A DNA stretch of 64,000 bases from Dechloromonas sp. TW-R-39-2 (GCF_016864195.1 NZ_CP045202.1:2945001-3009000); one strand, 5' to 3'; shown: positions 25,721 to 34,842, numbered from the stretch's first letter. Translations and numbers: made by a program. The notes: generated by a model not told the origin, from the sequence alone.

Positions 25721-25794
25721 TGGTGCCCCCGAACGGAATCGAACCATTACCTGATGATTACAAATCAACTGCACGACCTTCATGCTACGGGGGC
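25721..25794 (-). tRNA. tRNA-Thr (UGU anticodon), atypical
   Basis: 74 nt with encoded CCA. Acceptor stem GCCCCCG/CGGGGGC is perfect. D-stem GCAT/GTGC carries a short 7-nt loop with GG, but lacks A14 and A21. Anticodon stem GTTGA/TCATC has one U-U mismatch around loop TTTGTAA, giving UGU (Thr, codon ACA). Variable loop AGGT; T-arm AATGG-TTCGATT-CCGTT. A TATAAT box lies at 25818-25813 and a terminator follows, so the gene looks expressed. The odd D-arm and the mismatch suggest a divergent or secondary Thr tRNA. Its 3' end faces the accessory region and could be an integration site. Confidence 0.82.
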
Positions 25795-25839
25795 CCAAAG
25801 CAATGGGGCCGGATTATAGCCTGTTAAACAAGATTCGAC

Positions 25840-27615
25840 ATGTCTACGCTGACCAATCCCTTTGAAATCGCCCGAGAAACGCTGCGTTTGCTGGCAACAC
25901 GCCGCACGCCGCCAACGCCGGACAATTATCTGACGATTTATCACGAAATCAGCGGCACCAAACCTGTTGGTGCGCCTTTTCCTGAAAAGCAGTTACGCAC
26001 GCTCGCAGCCGCACTGCCAAAGTCATCGCCGGATCAACTTCGGCTCGCCCGGCAACTGGACGAGGCCGTCAAAAAAGAAAACTGGGATGATTTCCGAAGC
26101 AGCCTTGGTGATTTCGTCGCCAATCTGACCGAAATGCAGAAGCTTTCCTGGGCGCAATTGATTGGCGACCTGATCGGTCAATGGGATGCCAAGCACATCG
26201 GATTGACCACGGCACGCAAGCGTGAAGCACTGGAGCATGTGCTGGCCGGCGCCGGCGCCAATCCGGAAACCCTGTTCAATCGCCTGCAAAACCTGATGAA
26301 ATCCTGGGGCGAAGGCAAGGAGAACGAACGGGGCGAAGAAGCCGACGTGCCGGCCCTGGCTGAGCCGTCAGGAACGCCTGTCGCTGCGGTGGCTCTTGTA
26401 CCGGGCAAGGCCAACAATTTACTGCCTGAATTGCGGGAGTTGTTTGCCTTCACACTGGAAACGGCAATTGCCACCCAGCTTCTTGAGTCACCGCCGCTCT
26501 CCAGCGATGCCAAGATACTGGCCGGTGACATCCGTAGCGCAGCAACGCCGGAGCAACTGCGCGAATTCCTGACCCGCCTCAAGCGCTTCGCCTTCAAGCT
26601 GGAACTGCTGGCCGAAGATCAGGCGGAACTGCGGCGCAGCCTGCTCAGCCTGCTGCGCCTTCTCGTCGAAAACGTCACCGAACTGGTGCTTGACGATCAC
26701 TGGCTGCACGGACAAATCGAAGTCGTTCGCGACATCATTGGCCAGCCCCTGTCCCAGCGCACGCTCGACGATGCCGAGCGACGCCTGAAAGAGGTCATCT
26801 ACAAGCAAAGCCAGCTCAAATTCAGCCTGCAGGAAGCCAAATCCTCGCTGCAGAAAATGCTCGCCGGTTTCGTCGACCAACTGGCCGATTTTGCCGATGC
26901 GACCTCCGACTATCACGACAAGATCGAAGGCTGTGCCGAACGGATCAGTTCGGCCAAGGATATTTCCGAACTGGGCACCGTACTCGGCGAAGTCATGCGC
27001 GAAACCCAGGTCATCCAGCGCACCGCACGCAATTCACGCGACGAGCTGCGGTCGACCCAGGCCAAGGTCAAGGAATCGGAAGCGCGCATCAAGGAACTGG
27101 AAAGCGAACTGGCCTCGACCAGCAATTTGGTCCGTTACGACCAGTTGACCGGGGTACTCAACCGGCGCGGGCTGGAGGAAATGTTCGACAAGGAAGTCGC
27201 CCGAGCAACGCGCCATGACACCTTGTTGTGCGTCGGTCTGCTCGATATCGACAATTTCAAGAAGCTCAACGACTCCCTCGGTCACAGCGCGGGTGACGAG
27301 GCGCTGGTTCACCTGGCCCGCGTCTGCCGCGAAACCTTGCGCCCACAGGATACCGTTGCCCGCTATGGCGGCGAGGAGTTCATCATCCTCTTGCCGGAAA
27401 CGCCGCTGGACGATGCCGCCAACGCGCTGGCACGCCTGCAGCGCGAACTGACCCGGAAGTTTTTCATGCACGACAACGAAAAGGTCCTGATCACCTTCAG
27501 CGCCGGCGTAACCCAGATGACGCCGGATGACGACCAGACCAGCGTCATCAAGCGGGCCGACGAAGCAATGTACGAAGCCAAGAAATCCGGAAAAAACCGG
27601 GTCGTCAGCGTGTAA
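25840..27615 (+). CDS. Diguanylate cyclase with long helical N-terminus
   Basis: 591 residues. The C-terminal GGDEF domain (about 430-591) makes cyclic di-GMP from two GTP. Its active-site loop is GGEEF (residues 510-514), preceded by the Asp/Asn metal ligands in LLDIDNFKKLND, and the inhibitory I-site RPQD (501-504) is intact, so product feedback is expected. Residues 1-425 are helical, with a coiled coil just before GGDEF (about 395-430) that would align a dimer; no TM segment, so the protein is cytoplasmic. It ends 24 bp before the GT2 gene, probably co-transcribed. Input signal unknown. Confidence 0.92.
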   Translation: MSTLTNPFEIARETLRLLATRRTPPTPDNYLTIYHEISGTKPVGAPFPEKQLRTLAAALPKSSPDQLRLARQLDEAVKKENWDDFRSSLGDFVANLTEMQKLSWAQLIGDLIGQWDAKHIGLTTARKREALEHVLAGAGANPETLFNRLQNLMKSWGEGKENERGEEADVPALAEPSGTPVAAVALVPGKANNLLPELRELFAFTLETAIATQLLESPPLSSDAKILAGDIRSAATPEQLREFLTRLKRFAFKLELLAEDQAELRRSLLSLLRLLVENVTELVLDDHWLHGQIEVVRDIIGQPLSQRTLDDAERRLKEVIYKQSQLKFSLQEAKSSLQKMLAGFVDQLADFADATSDYHDKIEGCAERISSAKDISELGTVLGEVMRETQVIQRTARNSRDELRSTQAKVKESEARIKELESELASTSNLVRYDQLTGVLNRRGLEEMFDKEVARATRHDTLLCVGLLDIDNFKKLNDSLGHSAGDEALVHLARVCRETLRPQDTVARYGGEEFIILLPETPLDDAANALARLQRELTRKFFMHDNEKVLITFSAGVTQMTPDDDQTSVIKRADEAMYEAKKSGKNRVVSV

Positions 27616-27639
27616 CCGGCCAATACTCCCGCACCGATC

Positions 27640-28860
27640 ATGATCTCGCTCTGCATGATTGTCCGCGACGAAGCCTGCCAGCTTCCGCGCTTTCTCGCCA
27701 GCACCGCCGGTTTATGGGATGAACTCTGCGTGGCCGATACCGGATCAAGCGATGAAACACGCGAAATCCTGCAACAGGCCGGCGCAAAAATCAGCGACTT
27801 TCCCTGGATCGATGATTTTTCGGCAGCGCGCAATGCCAGCCTGGCCTTGGCGACCGGCGACTGGATCATTTACCTTGATGCCGACGAATACCCGGCCCCC
27901 GCGCTGATCGATGAAATCCGTACGCTGGAGCGCGACGCTCAAGCCGGAGCAGCCACGCTACTTATCCAGAACCTTCGGGAGCAAGGAAAGGTCGAGGAAC
28001 AGCGCCTGCTGCGCATGTTCAGGCGCGACGGATACATTCGTTTCGAGCATGCCATCCATGAAAGTGTCGCCAGCCCGGTCGCAACGATGCTGGCCGAGCG
28101 AAACCTGAGTACTCGGCACCTGGGCAGCCCGGTTGAACATATCGGCTACCACCCGACGCTGATGCAGCGCAAAAACAAACGCGAGCGCGACCGGCTCATT
28201 CTGGAAAACTGTCTCGCCCGCCAACCGGACGACCTTTACTCCGGGTTCAAACTGCTCGAGCTGGCCAACTACTGGTCTGAAGCCCAACTGGCGGAGCAAA
28301 CCGCCAGGCATCTGGAAGCACAACTCCAGACATTGCCGCCCGAAGCGCTCGCCAGAAATCATTGGTCCGGCGACCTGCTGGCCCGCGTGGCGCGGACGCT
28401 GTATCTCTCTGCCCCCGACGAGGCGCTGCGTTTTCTGGCACAGCACCCGGTCACGCCAAGCCGTGATTATCTGGAAACCCGCGGCCTGTTCCTTGAGGCG
28501 CTTGGCCATCAAGCTGCCGCCGAACATGATTTTTCGGCAGCACTGGCCTTATGCCGCCAAGCATGCCTCCCCGCCCCGATGCATGTGGGTGCCCTGCTCG
28601 GCCTGGGTCGCTTGAAGCTATGCATCGGCGACATGATCCAGGCAAAAAACCTGATCGACCAGGCAATCGGTCTCAACCCGGAAAATGCGACCAGCTTGCG
28701 CTACGCCTTGCTAATTGCCGAACTAAGTGGCGGCAAACCAGCCGTTCAGCAGCGCTGCTGCGAACTCGGCGAGCTTTATGGCGTAACGCAGACGCTCGCC
28801 GATTTAGCCGCCGAATTCGGGTTGACCGTAGCAGCGACGAACTCAGTCCTTGCGCCGTAG
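27640..28860 (+). CDS. GT2-family glycosyltransferase with TPR-like C-terminus
   Basis: 406 residues. Residues 1-110 form a GT-A fold: ISLCMIVRDEACQLPRFLAS, the nucleotide-binding VADTGSSDETREI and the metal-binding DADE (WIIYLDADEYPAP). The rest (about 190-406) is helical with TPR-like pairs (FLAQHPVTPSRDYLETRGLF, MHVGALLGLGRLKLCIGDM), as in SunS- and flagellin/cell-surface-related transferases. Follows the diguanylate cyclase and overlaps, tail to tail by 18 bp, the leftward glycosylation block. The acceptor is unknown; position suggests a flagellar or surface-glycan role. Confidence 0.85.
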   Translation: MISLCMIVRDEACQLPRFLASTAGLWDELCVADTGSSDETREILQQAGAKISDFPWIDDFSAARNASLALATGDWIIYLDADEYPAPALIDEIRTLERDAQAGAATLLIQNLREQGKVEEQRLLRMFRRDGYIRFEHAIHESVASPVATMLAERNLSTRHLGSPVEHIGYHPTLMQRKNKRERDRLILENCLARQPDDLYSGFKLLELANYWSEAQLAEQTARHLEAQLQTLPPEALARNHWSGDLLARVARTLYLSAPDEALRFLAQHPVTPSRDYLETRGLFLEALGHQAAAEHDFSAALALCRQACLPAPMHVGALLGLGRLKLCIGDMIQAKNLIDQAIGLNPENATSLRYALLIAELSGGKPAVQQRCCELGELYGVTQTLADLAAEFGLTVAATNSVLAP

Positions 28861-29571
28861 ATAACCGCAACCGACCAGCGAGGTCATCAGTTTGTCGGCG
28901 TAGTGGGCATCAGTTTCAAATTCCGGGTGCGTCGACAAGAATTCCATGACCGCGGTTTTCGGGTTGTCACCCACTTCCCACGGGCGGTTCGGGAAGGAGC
29001 CCGGCGGCATGTCTTCAACAATGGTGTCGAAGACGATGCAGTAGCTGCCCGGCGAAACCAGTGGGCCGTAAGCGGCCAGTTCAGCCATGACGTGTTCGTG
29101 CGTGTGATTCGAGTCGAGGCAGACCAGAACGCGCTTGCCCTTGGCCAGTTCGTGCACCTGAGCCACCACGGCGGGGTCGATGCTGGAGCCCTGGATCAGT
29201 TTCAGGCGCTTGCCCATCTGGTGTTTTTCAATCAACGGACGGTTGTGGTCGCGGATGTCGATATCGATACCGATCACTTCACCATGCCCGACCAGTTCAA
29301 GCAGCGAGGCCGAGTAAATCACTGAGCCGCCGTGCGCCACGCCGGTTTCGATGATCAGGTCCGGCTTCACGTTCCAGACGATTTCCTGCAAGGCAATCAT
29401 GTCGACCGGGTTCTGGATGATCGGACGGCCCATCCAGGTGAAGTTGTACACCCAGTATTTGCGCATCGCCTGGGAAATCCAGGCCTGCGACAAGCCCTTG
29501 AACTCCGGGTCGCGGGTATAGCTCTCGATACGTTCCTTCTTTTCCTGCTCAAACTGTTCAATCGGGTTCAT
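28843..29571 (-). CDS. CmcI/cephalosporin-hydroxylase-family protein (putative methyltransferase)
   Basis: 242 residues from the ATG at 29571 (GAGGAA ribosome site). Class-I methyltransferase-like core: IIETGVAHGGSVIYSASLLEL (SAM-binding loop), VIGIDIDIRDHNRPLIE, then VCLDSNHTHEHVMAEL with the His/Asp cluster typical of the CmcI/rhamnosyl O-methyltransferase family. In sugar clusters these proteins methylate O-linked sugars. Last gene of a leftward block that starts at the GT41 genes. Exact substrate unknown. Confidence 0.83.
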   Translation of the reverse strand: MNPIEQFEQEKKERIESYTRDPEFKGLSQAWISQAMRKYWVYNFTWMGRPIIQNPVDMIALQEIVWNVKPDLIIETGVAHGGSVIYSASLLELVGHGEVIGIDIDIRDHNRPLIEKHQMGKRLKLIQGSSIDPAVVAQVHELAKGKRVLVCLDSNHTHEHVMAELAAYGPLVSPGSYCIVFDTIVEDMPPGSFPNRPWEVGDNPKTAVMEFLSTHPEFETDAHYADKLMTSLVGCGYLRRKD

Positions 29572-29589
29572 GGCGTTCCTCGTGATCAA

Positions 29590-30402
29590 TCAAAAATTCA
29601 GATAGCGTTCGGCGTTGCTGCGGTGAATATAGATGGCTTGTCCGGTATGTAGCGGAATAACACCTGGCAAGCCCTGTTCGGAAAAATACTCGTCAGTCAC
29701 CAGCTTGCAGTCGACATAAGCTGGCCAGCCGTAATCGTCGAGCACGACAACAGCACCGTCGACCAAGCGCGGCACCAGGTATTCGAGACAAGCCAGCGTC
29801 GCCTGCCCGGTATTGATGTCGATATGGGCATAGCGCACCTGGCCAATCCCGGCGTCTGCAAAGGTATCTGGCACAAAACCGGGATGAAACTCGACGAAAT
29901 CGGCAAATCGTTCGAGATTTCCACGGGTTTCATCGACCGACACATCACCGAAACTGCCACCGATGCGCGCCGCCTTTTCCTCGTTGGTCAGATCGGCATC
30001 CGGCACGCCGGCAAAGGTATCGAACAAATGAAACCGGCCTTGTGCGCCGGCCTTGGCGAACACGTCGGCAGCAAGAAAAGCTGTGCCGCCGCGAAACACG
30101 CCGCATTCGACGAAATCACCGGCCGGACATTGCAAGGCCAGTTCGGCCATTTTCAACAGAATATAAGCCCGTGGCTCAACACTGAAGCCGCCCCAGGCTC
30201 CGCGTTCAATGGCATTAGCCTGGGCGTAGATCATGCTGAACATCGCATCATGCTTCCAAGGCATGGCAAATGGGCCAACGACTGCCGTATCGTAACGTTC
30301 CCCTCCGGCCATCATCGGGCTGATCCGGTTGAGCGCCTCAATGATCCGCCCTCCCGCCTTGACGTGTTGCAGGATGTATTCCGCCAGTTTCAGATCACTC
30401 AT
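29590..30402 (-). CDS. TylF/MycF-family sugar O-methyltransferase
   Basis: 270 residues from the ATG at 30402, which overlaps the preceding gene's TGA (ATGA). Motifs of the metal-dependent TylF family: FVECGVFRGGTAFLAADVF (SAM site, about residues 95-113), HLFDTFAGVPDAD, YAHIDINTGQATLACLEYL and VVVLDDYGWPAY, the DD metal ligands. Such enzymes methylate hydroxyls of deoxy sugars. Translationally coupled to the upstream SDR gene, which suggests the two act on the same sugar. Confidence 0.85.
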   Translation of the reverse strand: MSDLKLAEYILQHVKAGGRIIEALNRISPMMAGGERYDTAVVGPFAMPWKHDAMFSMIYAQANAIERGAWGGFSVEPRAYILLKMAELALQCPAGDFVECGVFRGGTAFLAADVFAKAGAQGRFHLFDTFAGVPDADLTNEEKAARIGGSFGDVSVDETRGNLERFADFVEFHPGFVPDTFADAGIGQVRYAHIDINTGQATLACLEYLVPRLVDGAVVVLDDYGWPAYVDCKLVTDEYFSEQGLPGVIPLHTGQAIYIHRSNAERYLNF

Positions 30403-31220
30403 TGCAGGGACTCGGCATAAAGGGCGCACAGCTCGGGAACATCATCCAGAGCCGAACGCGGATTAAAGGGGAATTCAGCGTGCAGGCGACGCACATCGAT
30501 CGCCGGAAAGTCAAAAACCAGCGCGCCCGGACGAACCGACCAAGGCACATTCAGCACACCGGCGATGGCCTCAACCAATGGGCCGTTGGCCACATTGCAG
30601 CCGCTCGCCAGATTGTAGAGATCGTGTTTCCCGTCGCGCAACATGGCGACCAGCATCGGCACCACATCGGCCACGTGGATGTAATCCTTGCCCGAATCAG
30701 CCGCCGTGCCCAGCTCGATGGCACCACGCTCAAGGCCTTCCAGGATCAGGCTGGCCAAAAAGTTGCGCGAACTGAAATCCGGGCCATAGACATTCGACAT
30801 CCGGACCACCTTGACGCCGGGACGCCGGGCATTGAAACACAGGCTTTCCCCCAGCAGTTTGGACAGGTTGTAGAGGTCGCTCATCGGGCGCGGCTGGACG
30901 ATCATCGATGCGTCCTCGGCCGTGCCGCCGTAATCGCCGTAAACACGGGTGCTCGACAGGTAGATCAGGCGCTCGAAGCGGGCTTGGCTCAAGATACTGG
31001 CGAGATAAGAGACATGGGCCTCGACCGTCTCGAACGGGCGCTCGCGAAAATCCGAGGTCATTCCGATGCAGTAATAAACATCACCGAGCGGACGCTCGAA
31101 GATCGCCGCATCGCCCCGCACCGGCGCCCAGACCGACTCTTCCTGCAGTTGAAAATGCTTGACCAGACTAGAGCCGACAAAGCCCGTTGCCCCCAGAACG
31201 GTATTCAGCGCGGCGCTCAT
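30399..31220 (-). CDS. NAD(P)-dependent sugar epimerase/reductase (extended SDR)
   Basis: 273 residues from the ATG at 31220. Rossmann start NTVLGATGFVGSSLVKHF (glycine motif GATGFVGS), catalytic Tyr/Lys in LYNLSKLLGESL (YxxxK) and the substrate part VKVVRMSNVYGPDFSSRNF. Shorter than most nucleotide-sugar SDRs (300-350). In this cluster it is the best candidate for a 4-keto reductase acting after the dehydratase and RmlC-type epimerase; it could also be a 4-epimerase. Coupled by ATGA overlap to a 28-codon ORF upstream and to the TylF gene downstream. Confidence 0.83.
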   Translation of the reverse strand: MSAALNTVLGATGFVGSSLVKHFQLQEESVWAPVRGDAAIFERPLGDVYYCIGMTSDFRERPFETVEAHVSYLASILSQARFERLIYLSSTRVYGDYGGTAEDASMIVQPRPMSDLYNLSKLLGESLCFNARRPGVKVVRMSNVYGPDFSSRNFLASLILEGLERGAIELGTAADSGKDYIHVADVVPMLVAMLRDGKHDLYNLASGCNVANGPLVEAIAGVLNVPWSVRPGALVFDFPAIDVRRLHAEFPFNPRSALDDVPELCALYAESLQ

Positions 31221-31303
31221 TTGCCGCACCAGCCAGTCGATCTTAAGGGATTGCCGAGACGGATCACTTGCGGCTCAGTCAAAAAAACCGGTATAACAGC
31301 CAT
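31217..31303 (-). CDS. Possible 28-residue ORF coupled to the SDR gene
   Basis: ATG at 31303 and TGA at 31217-31219, which overlaps the SDR start (ATGA). Product MAVIPVFLTEPQVIRLGNPL followed by RSTGWCGK. An AGGT-rich stretch precedes the start. It could be a leader peptide that couples translation, or the remnant of a truncated gene. Length is so short that chance is a real alternative. Confidence 0.35.
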   Translation of the reverse strand: MAVIPVFLTEPQVIRLGNPLRSTGWCGK

Positions 31304-31310
31304 GTGTGGA

Positions 31311-32390
31311 TTACCTACCTGGCATTCCATCAAATGGATGATGAAGTGCAGGATTTTTGTGGCGCAATAATTTAGGACTTACATTCTCAACACGCTTGAA
31401 CAAACTCCGATCCAGACTGGTTTCGTCCAGTACAGCAAGCATGTTAAAGCCATGTGGCGGTCCTTCGAGATAAACATGGTCAGCCGGAATCAATTCAATC
31501 GGCAGCATTCCCATTTCCTGATTCGTATTGAAATCACGTACAGCAAAGATATGGTAACCAAGCGAGCTCAAGAGAACGCATATCGGTGTTTTAAGCAAGC
31601 CCTCAGACCAATCAACATAATCTCTATGCACTTCAAACACGATGGCCGGACGGTCCTTGCGCAGTGTCTGAGTAGCCCCTTGCAGGGCACGCAATTCAGC
31701 GCCTTCGATATCCAGCATAATTAGACTTAAATGACAGCCTTGATCGGCACAGTAATCATCAATCGTTACCGTCTCGAAGCCCTCTTCAGCAGCCCCCACC
31801 TGCACGACATTAGCAAATGAATCAAAGCCATCAAGCCGCAACTTCTGGCTTCCTTCATCCCACAATCCTTGTTTTCGAATGAGCAGATTGTCCAGACCAT
31901 TTAACGCCACATTACTTAGCAACATTCCAGCCTGAGCCTGATTCGGTTCAAAGCAATGCACATGGCGTCCGGATTCGCTCAATTGTCGCCCCAACAGTAC
32001 GGCATGATCGCCAAAGTAAGCCCCCCCAACAAGAACATCCGAGTCGCTATGAGCAGCGAGATACTTGAGCAACCGAGTGGTTTGTGGCTCCCAAACATGG
32101 GTGGGGGTTTCAGACGTAGCCAGTAGAAAATCACGAGCAATTTTGGTGCGGTAAAAAAACTGAAACTGCGTACCATCAGCCAGCGTTTTTTCGTACACAT
32201 CAGCGTCGCAATGCAAAGCATCAATGATCGGTCCGGTAATATCGTCGCGCACCGAACCCTTATAACCGATACGCTGCTCTGCTTGTTTCAACCATTGCAC
32301 TAACTCCTGGCGCAACTGACGATCTCGCCCCAGCATCAACAATGCTGCATTCAATTTTTGACCGTTGAGGTCACGTGGATCATTTGCCAT
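31311..32390 (-). CDS. FkbM-family methyltransferase
   Basis: 359 residues from the ATG at 32390 (AGGAGAAAACGA upstream); an in-frame extension to 32462 overlaps rmlC and lacks a ribosome site. The C-terminal half has the FkbM pattern: VLVGGAYFGDHAVLLGRQL (SAM loop), VHCFEPNQAQAGMLLSNVAL, GFETVTIDDYCADQGCHLSL followed by IMLDIEGAELRALQGA, and AIVFEVHRDYV. The N-terminal about 110 residues are helical and unassigned. Base composition appears more AT-rich than its neighbours, a hint of separate acquisition. Probably methylates a sugar or sugar-linked group in the glycosylation block. Confidence 0.85.
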   Translation of the reverse strand: MANDPRDLNGQKLNAALLMLGRDRQLRQELVQWLKQAEQRIGYKGSVRDDITGPIIDALHCDADVYEKTLADGTQFQFFYRTKIARDFLLATSETPTHVWEPQTTRLLKYLAAHSDSDVLVGGAYFGDHAVLLGRQLSESGRHVHCFEPNQAQAGMLLSNVALNGLDNLLIRKQGLWDEGSQKLRLDGFDSFANVVQVGAAEEGFETVTIDDYCADQGCHLSLIMLDIEGAELRALQGATQTLRKDRPAIVFEVHRDYVDWSEGLLKTPICVLLSSLGYHIFAVRDFNTNQEMGMLPIELIPADHVYLEGPPHGFNMLAVLDETSLDRSLFKRVENVSPKLLRHKNPALHHPFDGMPGR

Positions 32391-32437
32391 TCGTTTTCTC
32401 CTATCTAAGCATTGTAGGCAAGGCAGCAGCACGCCTT

Positions 32438-32983
32438 CTACAAAGATGTAATTCCAGAACACAAAAGGGGTTGCATTTGATCGCGGGCTGAGACACCCAC
32501 GGGTGCCAACGGCCAGTCGATGCCGAGTGCCGGATCATCGAAACGCAGACCGCGCTCGGCCGCCGCGCAGTAGGGCTTGGACACCATGTAAAGCAGCGAG
32601 GAATTTTCCTCCAGCGCCTGGAAACCGTGCGCGAAACCTTCGGGAATCAGCATCATCATGAAGTTGTCCGGTGTCAGTTCCTGGGCAAACCACTGGCCCC
32701 AGGTTCTCGAGCCTTCGCGGATGTCGACCGCGACATCCCAGATCCGACCGCTGACGCAGCGCACGAACTTGGTTTCGGCATGCGGTGCAAGCTGGAAATG
32801 CATACCGCGCACCGTTCCTTTTGCCACGGTCAACGACTGATTTGACTGCAAAATGGGATCGGGAAAACCGGCTGCGGCAAATTTTTCCTGACAGTAAATA
32901 CGCGAGAAATAACCGCGTTCATCGCGGATCGGGGCCAGCCTGACCAGACGCAGGCCGGAAATCGGTGTGTCAATGAACTCCAC
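32438..32983 (-). CDS. rfbC: RmlC-type 3,5-epimerase of nucleotide-linked 4-keto-6-deoxyhexose
   Basis: 181 residues, the usual length of dTDP-4-dehydrorhamnose 3,5-epimerase. Cupin fold with conserved catalytic His62 (RGMHFQ), Tyr138 (SKPYCAAAERGLRFDDPALGIDWP) and Asp168. Presence of this Tyr supports true 3,5- rather than 3-only epimerisation. It sits behind the CDP-glucose 4,6-dehydratase gene (14-bp overlap) rather than among dTDP-glucose genes, so the likely substrate is CDP-4-keto-6-deoxyglucose; this is inference. No rmlA or rmlB is present in the window. Confidence 0.9.
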   Translation of the reverse strand: MEFIDTPISGLRLVRLAPIRDERGYFSRIYCQEKFAAAGFPDPILQSNQSLTVAKGTVRGMHFQLAPHAETKFVRCVSGRIWDVAVDIREGSRTWGQWFAQELTPDNFMMMLIPEGFAHGFQALEENSSLLYMVSKPYCAAAERGLRFDDPALGIDWPLAPVGVSARDQMQPLLCSGITSL

Positions 32984-34073
32984 GGCCGCCCCCGAGCAAA
33001 TTCCGGTAAGCCGCGATTTGCCCCAACGTCAGTTCAAGCACTGCAGCAACCGGGGCATTTTCGGCCTGTTTGTACCAGTCGACCGTGCAAGCCAGCGCCT
33101 GATCGACGCTCCATTGCGGACGCCAGCCGAGACGCTGACGCGCCTTGGCCGATGTCAGACTGAGCAGGCCGGCTTCGTGCGGCGCATTCGGATCAACCTG
33201 ATGGCGAACTTCGGCCGCCCGCCCCCAAAGCTCAGCCATCGTTGCCGATACTTCGCCGACACTCCTCACGCCGGACTCATCCGGCCCGAAATTCCACGCT
33301 TCGGCAATCGCCTCGCCGGCAAACAAACCTTCGGCCACCCGCAGATAACCGGAGAGCGGCTCCAGTACATGCTGCCACGGCCGCGTTGCCGAGGGGTTAC
33401 GCAAAGTCAGCGGCTGACCGGCCGCAAAAGCCCGCATCGCATCCGGCACCAGCCGGTCTTCCGACCAGTCGCCGCCGCCAATCACATTGCCGGCCCGCAC
33501 CGTGGCCAGCGCCACGCCCTGCCCGCGCAAAAACGAACTGCGCCAGCAATGCGCCAGCAACTCGGTCGCCGCCTTGCTCGCGCTGTACGGATCCTCGCCA
33601 CCGAGCGCCTCGTCTTCACGATAGCCCCAGGTCCATTCGCGGTTCAGGTAGCATTTGTCGCTCGTCACGACAACGATGGCCCGAACGCTATCGACCTTAC
33701 GGCAAGCTTCGAGCAAATTCATCGTTCCGGTGACGTTGACCGCGAAAGTCTCGGCCGGCTCGCGGTAGCTCTTGCGGACCAACGCCTGCGCCGCGAGATG
33801 GAGCACGATTTCCGGACGAAAATCGGCCATCACCCGCTCGACACCACCGACATCACGCAGATCGACGACGTGATGCTGCAATCGCCCGGCAATTCCTGCC
33901 GCTGCGAACAATTGCCCGGCATGATCGGGCGGCAGCGCCAGGCCGGCCACTTCGGCGCCCATGTCGGAGAGCCACAAAGCCAGCCAACTGCCCTTGAAGC
34001 CGGTATGCCCGGTCAGCAGGACGCGCTTGCCGCGCCAGAAATCGGCCGTCGGGCCGCGCCAGAGTTCAGGCAT
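32970..34073 (-). CDS. rfbG: CDP-glucose 4,6-dehydratase
   Basis: 367 residues from the ATG at 34073, which overlaps rfbF by 8 bp; an upstream extension lies inside rfbF. Extended SDR with the characteristic [14 protein letters not shown] nucleotide motif (GxTGFKG distinguishes CDP-glucose from dTDP-glucose dehydratases), [18 protein letters not shown], and the YxxxK pair in [13 protein letters not shown]. Converts CDP-D-glucose to CDP-4-keto-6-deoxy-D-glucose, the second step after RfbF. Confident. Confidence 0.94.
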   Translation of the reverse strand: MPELWRGPTADFWRGKRVLLTGHTGFKGSWLALWLSDMGAEVAGLALPPDHAGQLFAAAGIAGRLQHHVVDLRDVGGVERVMADFRPEIVLHLAAQALVRKSYREPAETFAVNVTGTMNLLEACRKVDSVRAIVVVTSDKCYLNREWTWGYREDEALGGEDPYSASKAATELLAHCWRSSFLRGQGVALATVRAGNVIGGGDWSEDRLVPDAMRAFAAGQPLTLRNPSATRPWQHVLEPLSGYLRVAEGLFAGEAIAEAWNFGPDESGVRSVGEVSATMAELWGRAAEVRHQVDPNAPHEAGLLSLTSAKARQRLGWRPQWSVDQALACTVDWYKQAENAPVAAVLELTLGQIAAYRNLLGGGRGVH

Positions 34074-34842
34074 TCCAGACTTTCCACGGCGCTTCGCCGG
34101 AGGCCCAGAGCTCTTCGAGCAGATTCTTTTCGCGCAAGGTATCCATCGCCTGCCAGAAACCGGAATGGTAATAAGCCTCAAGCTGACCTTCGCTGGCCAG
34201 GCGATTCATCGGGTCCTGCTCCCAGGGCATCGCATCGTTGTCGATATAGTCGATCACCTTGGGCGACAGCACGAAGAAGCCGCCGTTGATCCAGCCACCA
34301 TCGCCGGGTGGCTTCTCGCGAAAGCCGCTGACCCGGTTGCCGGTCAGCTCCAGCGCACCATAACGCCCCGGCGGCAGGACGGCCGTTACCGTCGCCAGGC
34401 GACCGTGCGCCCGGTGGAATTCGATCTCTTTGCTGATGTCGACCGTGGCAACACCGTCGCCATAGGTAAAGCAGAAGTCTTCGCCGTCATCGAGATATTT
34501 GCGCACCCGGCGCAAACGACCGCCGGTCATCGTTTCCTGCCCGGTATCGACCAGCGTGACACGCCACGGCTCGGCGTGCTCCTCATGCACTTCCATGCGA
34601 TTGCCGCGCATGTCGAAGGTGACATCGGACGAATGCAGGAAGTAATTGGCGAAATACTCCTTGATCACGTAGCCGCGATAGCCGAGGCAGATGATGAACT
34701 CGTTGATCCCGTGGCTGGAGTACATCTTCATGATGTGCCAGAGAATCGGCTTGCCGCCGATCTCGATCATCGGTTTCGGGCGCAGGTGCGACTCTTCGGA
34801 AATCCGGGTGCCCAGGCCGCCGGCAAGAATGACTGCTTTCAT
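34066..34842 (-). CDS. rfbF: Glucose-1-phosphate cytidylyltransferase
   Basis: 258 residues, standard for RfbF/DdhA. Nucleotidyltransferase signature [47 protein letters not shown] (metal Asp) and the C-terminal [17 protein letters not shown]. Makes CDP-glucose from CTP and glucose-1-phosphate. Overlaps by 4 bp (ATGA) the stop of the large GT41 gene and by 8 bp the dehydratase, so sugar synthesis and transferase are encoded in one coupled transcript. Confidence 0.95.
   Translation of the reverse strand: MKAVILAGGLGTRISEESHLRPKPMIEIGGKPILWHIMKMYSSHGINEFIICLGYRGYVIKEYFANYFLHSSDVTFDMRGNRMEVHEEHAEPWRVTLVDTGQETMTGGRLRRVRKYLDDGEDFCFTYGDGVATVDISKEIEFHRAHGRLATVTAVLPPGRYGALELTGNRVSGFREKPPGDGGWINGGFFVLSPKVIDYIDNDAMPWEQDPMNRLASEGQLEAYYHSGFWQAMDTLREKNLLEELWASGEAPWKVWNA

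Noticed and set aside
32967..34289. 440-codon plus-strand open frame
   Set aside because: Antisense of rfbG/rfbF; Arg/Pro-rich product typical of shadows in GC-rich DNA.
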